From Acidobacteriota bacterium (GTDB taxonomy: Bacteria > Acidobacteriota > UBA6911 > RPQK01 > JADFOI01), in assembly GCA_029942065.1 (NCBI GenBank), contig JAPYTY010000049.1, positions 1-10,921 on the forward strand: a DNA stretch of 10,921 bases, in the 5' to 3' direction. The notes under the pieces were generated by a model. That model worked only from the letters and a program-made list of their open reading frames with translations, ran no database searches and was not told where the DNA came from. How positions within the stretch are numbered: the first letter of the stretch is position 1; each line of letters starts with the position of its first letter. This document shows, piece after piece, positions 6,482 through 10,921 of the stretch. The translations under genes were made by a program, and so were the position numbers.

Positions 6482-6805
6482 ATGGTTACGATGACCGAAG
6501 AAAATCGAAGAGGATTCAGGCGACTTCGTCTCCCGTTCAAGGGAAAAGCCACTTTCAGCAGTCACGGTGAGAAGGTAGTGGAGACAAAGGATATCAGTGC
6601 GGGGTCCGCTTATATTGTTGTGGATACCTTGTTGAGCATTGGTGAAGAGGTGAAGCTGGCGATGCAATGGCCTTCCGAGAGTGAAGATCCGGTGGTAGTG
6701 CTGGATGCTGAGGGTACGGTTTTCAGGATCGAAAAGTTATCCGAAACTGCCTGGGGGTGTGTGATTAAGTTTGAGGAAGTTCCCGACCTGGCCTGGGAAA
6801 AGTAG
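6482..6805 (+). CDS. PilZ-domain protein, single domain
   Basis: PilZ domains bind cyclic-di-GMP and pass the signal to motility, polysaccharide or transcription targets. The 107-residue product is a single domain: an N-terminal basic RxxxR-type motif (RRGFRRLRL, residues 9-17), then ETKDISAGSAYIVVD (34-48) in place of (D/N)xSxxG, then the barrel strands IGEEVKLAM (53-61), VVVLDAEGTVFRIEK (71-85) and WGCVIKFEEV (91-100). The last Gly of the second motif is Ser42, so binding may be weak or absent. Start is either ATG 6482, with AGG four bases upstream, or ATG 6491, which gives a more usual MTEENRRGFRR N-terminus. It lies about 440 bp after the broken HD-GYP gene on the same strand, which supports a c-di-GMP setting, but its partner cannot be named. 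Confidence 0.75.
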   Translation: MVTMTEENRRGFRRLRLPFKGKATFSSHGEKVVETKDISAGSAYIVVDTLLSIGEEVKLAMQWPSESEDPVVVLDAEGTVFRIEKLSETAWGCVIKFEEVPDLAWEK

Positions 6806-6883
6806 CCTGCCAGAACCTTGAGCCGTGCAGGAGATCGTGGTGGTTCCGTTGAGCGCCCGGGGAGATTTCCCTCCTGATTGTCC

Positions 6884-6933
6884 AGGACCAACCGGACCCC
6901 CTTGTGAAATTCCCGTCAGGACCTACCGGTCCT
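6884..6933. repeat. Imperfect direct repeat with an internal palindrome
   Basis: AGGACCAACCGGACCC (6884-6899) and AGGACCTACCGGTCCT (6918-6933) agree at 13 of 16 bases. The second copy is also an inverted repeat, AGGACC-TACC-GGTCCT; the first has lost the symmetry at three positions. It could be a pair of operator-like sites or a small repeat family. Confidence 0.45.
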
Positions 6934-6949
6934 ACCGTTTGATCCGGAA

Positions 6950-6985
6950 AGTGTCGATACACTGGATGTCTGGATAAAACGGACA
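6950..6985. repeat. Two adjacent short hairpins
   Basis: AGTGT-CGAT-ACACT (6950-6963) is followed after three bases by TGTCTG-GATAAAA-CGGACA (6967-6985; one G-T pair). Neither is followed by a T-run. Confidence 0.35.
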
Positions 6986-7060
6986 TAATTTGCACCACGG
7001 GGGCAGGTTATGAGACTCCTCCGTTGCGCTACGAGCTCACCTGAGGCATGGGGCAAAAAA

Positions 7061-7073
7061 AGGGTCTGACCCT
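7061..7073. repeat. Palindrome AGGGTCTGACCCT after an A-tract
   Basis: AGGGTC (7061-7066) and GACCCT (7068-7073) are separated by one base and follow a run of seven A. Read on the minus strand the palindrome is followed by seven T, which is the layout of an intrinsic terminator, but the single-base loop is too tight unless inner pairs open. Palindromes with a GGGTCTGACCC core are also familiar to me as dispersed intergenic repeats in other bacteria; I cannot check that here. Confidence 0.4.
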
Positions 7074-7157
7074 GACGTGAGATATGGATCCCAGAGGCAC
7101 CACCCACCCCTGTTTACCCGCACCGACCCCTGGTTCTGCCCCTCACCATATGGTTCC

Positions 7158-7186
7158 TTGACTTCTTTTTCCCCTGCTAATAACAT
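7158..7186 (+). promoter_or_regulatory. Putative sigma-70-type promoter of the transketolase operon
   Basis: TTGACT (7158-7163) and TAACAT (7181-7186) are 17 bases apart: five of six and four of six matches to the consensus boxes. Transcription would start near 7193, about 30 bases before the transketolase start codons. The position is right, the -10 box is weak. Confidence 0.35.
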
Positions 7187-7220
7187 TCGGGGCGAAAACG
7201 GACGACCTTATTCACGGAGC

Positions 7221-8039
7221 ATGATGGATTACAAAAAGCTGGAAGACAAAGCCAAGTGGTTGAGGAAGACGCTGTTTGAAATGTTTGTTTCCACTGAACA
7301 GGGTCATCCAGGATCCGTCTTCTCTCAGGTGGATATCCTGACGGCTCTTTTTTACGGAAATGTCATCCGCTACACGCCCGGCAACCCTGGTGATCCCAAC
7401 CGGGACAAGATCATTATCAGCAAGGGACACGCGACGATGGGGCTTTACCCCATTTTTTGCGATCTCGAGTACTTTCCTGAAGCGGAACTGGATCAGTTTG
7501 GTACCCCCGAAGGGATGCTGCGAATTTTTGGGAATATCAGCATTCCCGGAATAGACGCCACCTCCGGATCGCTGGGACATGGACCGGGAATCGCGGCCGG
7601 GTTTGCCCTGATTGCAAAGAAAGAACAACGGGATCAAAGAGCCTTCGTCGTGCTGAGTGAGGGGGAGCAGTATGAGGGGTCGGTCTGGGAAAGTGCCCTG
7701 TTTGCCGCTCATCATGAACTGGACAATTTGATTGTTATTTTGGACCGTAATCGAAAGATCATTCTGGGGGATACCGAGGATTTGCTGCCTCTGGACCCGG
7801 TAGAAAAAAAGTGGGAAGCATTCGGATGGAAAACTGTCACCGTGGATGGGCATTCTTTCGAAAGCTTGATGGGAGGATTCTCGGAAATTGGCAAGGAACC
7901 CGGCAAGCCCCTGCTGATCATGGCCAATACGGTAAAAGGAAAAGGTGTTTCCTTCATGGAACATCAACCTGAATGGCATTACTGGCAGGGAGTGGATGAA
8001 GGCCAGTTGACGCAAGCCAGAAAAGAACTTGCGCTGTAA
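7221..8039 (+). CDS. Transketolase, N-terminal (thiamine diphosphate-binding) subunit
   Basis: This is half of a split transketolase, which transfers two-carbon ketol units between sugar phosphates using thiamine diphosphate. The 272-residue product carries the cofactor domain: GHPGSVFSQVDIL (28-40), DKIIISKGHATMGLYP (62-77), SGSLGHGPGIAAG (115-127), the pyrophosphate/Mg motif LSEGEQYEGSVWE (145-157) and LDNLIVILDRN (167-177). The usual GDG is SEG, so the metal ligand Asp is Glu147; Asn177 is kept 30 residues later. Start: GGAG at 7216-7219 precedes ATG 7221 and ATG 7224; either gives the family-like (M)MDYKKLEDKAKWLR. The frame stays open upstream to a GTG at 7077, but that stretch has no family resemblance. 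The partner subunit begins 20 bp downstream. Split pairs serve central metabolism in some bacteria and surface-sugar synthesis in others; the substrate is not evident. Confidence 0.92.
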   Translation: MMDYKKLEDKAKWLRKTLFEMFVSTEQGHPGSVFSQVDILTALFYGNVIRYTPGNPGDPNRDKIIISKGHATMGLYPIFCDLEYFPEAELDQFGTPEGMLRIFGNISIPGIDATSGSLGHGPGIAAGFALIAKKEQRDQRAFVVLSEGEQYEGSVWESALFAAHHELDNLIVILDRNRKIILGDTEDLLPLDPVEKKWEAFGWKTVTVDGHSFESLMGGFSEIGKEPGKPLLIMANTVKGKGVSFMEHQPEWHYWQGVDEGQLTQARKELAL

Positions 8040-8059
8040 CCCCTGATTTAGAGGCAACT

Positions 8060-9019
8060 GTGAGTAAAAGTTTTCAAAGAGACGCTTTTATTGAAGAAAT
8101 CCGGGCCGCCGCTGAAAAAGATTCCGATATCTATTTCATCAGCGCGGACTTTGGTGCACCGGCACTTGATCGGTTTCGCGATGAATTGCCCAACCAGTTC
8201 ATTCATTCCGGTATTTCCGAGCAACACATGATCGACATGGCGGCCGGAATCGCCCTGGAGGGTAAGAAGGTTTACGTCTATGCGATGGCACCGTTTATCA
8301 GTCTGAGATGTCTGGAACAGATCAAATGCTCGATTGCCTTGATGAACCAACCCGTCACGGTTCTGGTCGTGGGCGTGGGCCTTGGTTATGCGGATGCGGG
8401 TCCGACGCACTATACCACCGAAGATATCGCCTGTCTCCGCACCATGATTGGAGCTGAAATTTTCTCTCCTTGTGATGACGAGTCGACTCGTGAAATCGCC
8501 CGGTTGACCTATACTGAACCTTCTTTCCGCATGATTCGAATGGAGCGTCATCCACTCCGCACCATTTATACCGGCGGTTTTTCCAGTGAAAATCTGCAAA
8601 GCGGGTTTGTGGAACTGGTAGAGGGTACTTCCGTGTGCCTGCTGTCCTACGGTAATTCTCTTCATCGTACCCTGGAGGCGCAAAAGGAACTGGAAAAGGG
8701 TGGCATCAAGGCAGGTGTGGTGGATGTTTTCCGCACCGCTCCGGTCAGCCACGGCCTCCTCGCTGTGATGGAAAAGTACGACAGTGTGGTCACCGTTGAA
8801 GAGCAGTGTTTGGCCGGCGGATTCGGCAGTATCATCCTGGAGCTGCTTGCCGATAACCGTGTATTGAAACCCGTTTATCGCATCGGTCTCGAGGAACGCT
8901 ATTATTTCATGAATGGGGGAAGAAAGTATTTATTGGATCGATTCGGCTTGAGTGTCGAAGCCATCTGTGAGGCGGTCAAACAAGCCAGCCTAACCCAACA
9001 AGACAGTTTGCCACACTGA
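8060..9019 (+). CDS. Transketolase, C-terminal (pyrimidine-binding) subunit
   Basis: This is the partner of the preceding gene and completes the active site of the split transketolase. The 319-residue product contains the pyrimidine-binding domain: HSGISEQHMIDMAAGIALEG (49-68) with the catalytic Glu54 that activates the thiamine ring, VYVYAMAPFISLRCLEQIK (71-89), and YADAGPTHYTTEDIACLRTM (110-129). A C-terminal transketolase domain follows (VCLLSYGNSLHRTLEAQKEL, later VTVEEQCLAGGFGS). It starts with GTG at 8060, with GAGG at 8051-8054 at a good distance, 20 bp after the first subunit, so co-expression is very likely. No residue looks damaged. The combined length of the two subunits (about 590 residues) is close to a single-chain transketolase. 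The 1-deoxyxylulose-5-phosphate synthase family is related, but the split arrangement and the GPTHYTTEDIA block favour transketolase. Confidence 0.92.
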   Translation: MSKSFQRDAFIEEIRAAAEKDSDIYFISADFGAPALDRFRDELPNQFIHSGISEQHMIDMAAGIALEGKKVYVYAMAPFISLRCLEQIKCSIALMNQPVTVLVVGVGLGYADAGPTHYTTEDIACLRTMIGAEIFSPCDDESTREIARLTYTEPSFRMIRMERHPLRTIYTGGFSSENLQSGFVELVEGTSVCLLSYGNSLHRTLEAQKELEKGGIKAGVVDVFRTAPVSHGLLAVMEKYDSVVTVEEQCLAGGFGSIILELLADNRVLKPVYRIGLEERYYFMNGGRKYLLDRFGLSVEAICEAVKQASLTQQDSLPH

Positions 9020-9089
9020 GTTAGTAAAGTATTAGCACACAATCTGACCAGTAAAAGGGTCCAAACACTGCCTCACACGCTATTATTTG

Positions 9090-9101
9090 GGGGCTAGCCC
9101 C
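9090..9101. repeat. Perfect 12-bp palindrome between convergent genes
   Basis: GGGGCTAGCCCC is self-complementary and contains the TAG stop (minus strand, 9094-9096) of the spermidine-synthase-like gene. It sits in the 74-bp gap between two convergent genes, where a shared terminator is expected, but there is no T-run on either side and the loop would have to form from CTAG. Confidence 0.35.
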
Positions 9102-10848
9102 TTGCGAGCGTACCCTCAAGGATCCAAAAAGCGATGCATGCAACTAGGTAGAGCATAGCTGCCGCCAGCAACACAACGTTGAAACCGAAGAACTGTGCGA
9201 TCATGATAGTGATCGTCGAGCCCAAGACCGTGAAGCCAGAGTTGATAGCCCATGCCCATGGCACCATGGAAGGATCCCGAAACCCAACCAGCCTGAGACC
9301 TGACGGGAAATACATTCCCAGACAAATTCCGATGGGGCTCACTAGTGCGACACACACTGCCACCCTCTCGTAAAAAGACAGCACCACTGCGCCGTTTAAT
9401 ATCTCGGTGCCATAGAGCATGGCAAAAAGCAGGTAGATGGTCACACAAAACGAAATGCCCAAGACTAAGTGTCTTGCCGATGTCGTCATTTTACGCAACG
9501 TAGGAAGCAAGAAGCTACCCACACCCGAGAAGACGAGCAGAGAAGTAAGCGTGACAGTTATTGCGTAAATGGGGCTTCCAAGCAGGAGTGTGAATCTCTG
9601 CATGAGGGTAATTTCGACTAAGATGAACCCAGCTCCAAGGCAGGAAAAATATATGATAAACGGTACCAGGGCCCGATTAGGTAACAACGTAAGGGCTCTT
9701 CGTTTGAAGAGTCGGAGGGGAAGGTAAATAAACGCCAAGATAAAGAAAAGGCATTCAATGACAATTGAAACTTGCACCAAGAATGCCGGCTCCCCATGGG
9801 CAGGATGTGAGGCGTGAATTCTGGGTAGGAGTCTGAACCTGTAGTACTTGTAAAAGAAAGGGCTGTCGTCCCGAACGACCGAAATGTCTGCCCAGTAGGC
9901 GTTGATAAAGGACTCTTCATAGCCCTCGCGGAAAGCCTGTGCGAATTGATCGAACTCCGGAGAGACTTGTTTGGGATGCTCGTAGCCAAAAGGAGCAAAC
10001 ACCGGGATTGTATCGTGGTCGTCAAAATACTCAAGTATCTTAGCCTGTTCTGTAGTCGTGAAAGGGGACCTCTTCACCAACATCAGCCCCCAGCCCCCAT
10101 GTCTACCTAAAATGACGTGCTCCCACGGGCGCTTTACTCCAAGGCTCCTGAGTGCATCAAGGATCATCACAAAAAGGCGGAGGCTTTCTCTGGGAGAGTT
10201 TGGATATAACCAGCGGTTGAAATTGATCAAACCGTCCTCCTTGAGGAGTCTTAGGTAGTCTAGGATCGCTTCGTTCGTATAGAGGTAGTTCTCGGCATAA
10301 GCGTAGGCCCCCGTTGAGAGAGCTGCGAAAGTGTCAGCACCGTTGAGAATGATGAGATCATACTCGCCAGGAGCTTGTGTTTTGACCAAATGGCGACCAT
10401 CAATATTTTCAATTCTCACACCTGGAAGGTCGTAAATTTCCCCAGAGTATTGATAAGCCACTCCTCCTCGGGACATGGCCCGGTAGGTAGCCGGGTTGAC
10501 CTCGGCGCCCACAACTTCACTAGCCCCATGCGTCCTAGCCATAAAAATGTCGCGTCCACCTCCTGTCCCGATTACCAGTACCCGAGGCTCGTCCAGTAAT
10601 AGGTAGGGGAATTCCATGGCCTGACTGAATAATTTGACTTCTGACCCTTTCTCATCCAAACCTTCTGGAGAAAGCTTGTAAACTGGCGTTCCTGCCCGGA
10701 GATTTTTTGTGAAGTAACTGAACTCCGGAACCGGAGACAGGTTGATCTCGAAAGTACCAAACGCGACGTCAAACATAGTCTCAATGGCACGTTTGCCAGT
10801 AACCTGAAAAAGATCTGTTCGCCCCAAAGGGTCCCAAGAGCCTGTCAC
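9094..10848 (-). CDS. Spermidine synthase-like membrane protein, N-terminal membrane half absent
   Basis: The 584-residue product joins a cytosolic SAM-dependent, spermidine-synthase-like domain to a C-terminal membrane domain. The first part has VLVIGTGGGRDIFMAR (90-105) as SAM motif I, acidic Glu115 in VGAEVNP, YDLIILNGADTF (163-174), LLKEDGLINFNRW (201-213) and DDSPFFYKYY (327-336). Residues about 355-578 hold six or seven hydrophobic helices, including LVPFIIYFSCLGAGFILVE (394-412) and VPWAWAINSGFTVLGS (529-544). Many relatives have another block of helices before the SAM domain; here the frame opens at GTG 10846-10848 with resemblance already under way (SWDPLGRTDLFQ), and an in-frame TAG stands at 10891-10893. 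The gene may thus be 5'-truncated or split, with its first half beyond the window. Enzymatic activity is unproven for this family; substrates are unknown. Codon choice looks somewhat more AT-rich than in the transketolase genes. Confidence 0.8.
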   Translation of the reverse strand: MTGSWDPLGRTDLFQVTGKRAIETMFDVAFGTFEINLSPVPEFSYFTKNLRAGTPVYKLSPEGLDEKGSEVKLFSQAMEFPYLLLDEPRVLVIGTGGGRDIFMARTHGASEVVGAEVNPATYRAMSRGGVAYQYSGEIYDLPGVRIENIDGRHLVKTQAPGEYDLIILNGADTFAALSTGAYAYAENYLYTNEAILDYLRLLKEDGLINFNRWLYPNSPRESLRLFVMILDALRSLGVKRPWEHVILGRHGGWGLMLVKRSPFTTTEQAKILEYFDDHDTIPVFAPFGYEHPKQVSPEFDQFAQAFREGYEESFINAYWADISVVRDDSPFFYKYYRFRLLPRIHASHPAHGEPAFLVQVSIVIECLFFILAFIYLPLRLFKRRALTLLPNRALVPFIIYFSCLGAGFILVEITLMQRFTLLLGSPIYAITVTLTSLLVFSGVGSFLLPTLRKMTTSARHLVLGISFCVTIYLLFAMLYGTEILNGAVVLSFYERVAVCVALVSPIGICLGMYFPSGLRLVGFRDPSMVPWAWAINSGFTVLGSTITIMIAQFFGFNVVLLAAAMLYLVACIAFWILEGTLARG

Positions 10849-10921
10849 ATGGGTATACTGGTCACCCGTTAACCAACAGGGAATGCATTCCTAGCCAATG
10901 TTATCGTCTATCGTATAGTCG

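Larger units (their letters stand above)
6806..7157. other. Intergenic region rich in short inverted repeats
   Basis: No coding sequence is supported between the PilZ gene and the transketolase promoter. Short hairpins are unusually dense: AGGACC/GGTCCT, AGTGT/ACACT, TGTCTG/CGGACA and AGGGTC/GACCCT. The stretch 7085-7150 is rich in C and T and lacks obvious signals. Confidence 0.5.

Noticed and set aside
7077..7220. N-terminal extension of the transketolase subunit from a GTG at 7077
   Set aside because: The added 48 residues show no transketolase similarity and would place the likely promoter (7158-7186) inside the gene; GGAG plus ATG at 7221/7224 fits the family start.
9090..9101. GGGGCTAGCCCC as a certain intrinsic terminator
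   Set aside because: It lacks a T-run on both strands and would form only a four-pair stem with a CTAG loop, so it is listed only as a palindrome.

Overview
The window looks like a piece of an Acidobacteriota chromosome. The main pointer is the secreted VWA protein, which has the layout of the 'VWFA-related Acidobacterial domain' family. A paralogous EF-G2-type elongation factor, a divergent Lgt and a GAF-HD-GYP protein fit this without proving it. Codon use and base composition are moderately GC-rich over most of the genes. An AT-richer patch at about 4640-4985 is a clear exception.

Left block (1-3814, + strand): a compact gene run with the 3' part of an EF-G2-like GTPase (cut by the window edge), lgt, an RluD-type pseudouridine synthase whose GTG start overlaps the end of lgt by 8 bp, and a secreted VWA protein. 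The VWA gene converges on, and overlaps by 97 bp, a family 2 glycosyltransferase on the minus strand (3718-4605).

Middle block (4606-7080): this reads like the remains of a cyclic-di-GMP signalling region. A short minus-strand stretch at 4612-4701 resembles the last residues of a GGDEF domain. It is followed by an AT-rich, hairpin-rich junction with no convincing gene. Next comes a 5'-truncated GAF-HD-GYP phosphodiesterase gene that is also broken by an in-frame TAG at 5692-5694. After about 440 bp with one possible 42-residue lipoprotein ORF (minus strand) comes a small PilZ-like protein with an altered second motif. About 415 bp of non-coding sequence rich in small inverted repeats separates it from the next operon.

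Right block (7158-10921): a probable promoter is followed by a two-gene operon for a split transketolase (thiamine-diphosphate half, then pyrimidine-binding half). Facing it is a large spermidine-synthase-like membrane protein on the minus strand. Its open frame starts at a GTG without the N-terminal membrane half seen in many relatives, and an in-frame stop lies just upstream near the window end.

No RNA genes, CRISPR array, intact insertion sequence or phage gene was recognised. The least ordinary part is 4606-7080: damaged c-di-GMP genes, an unexplained structured AT-rich junction and clusters of small palindromes. I found no clear candidate for an entirely new multi-gene system.
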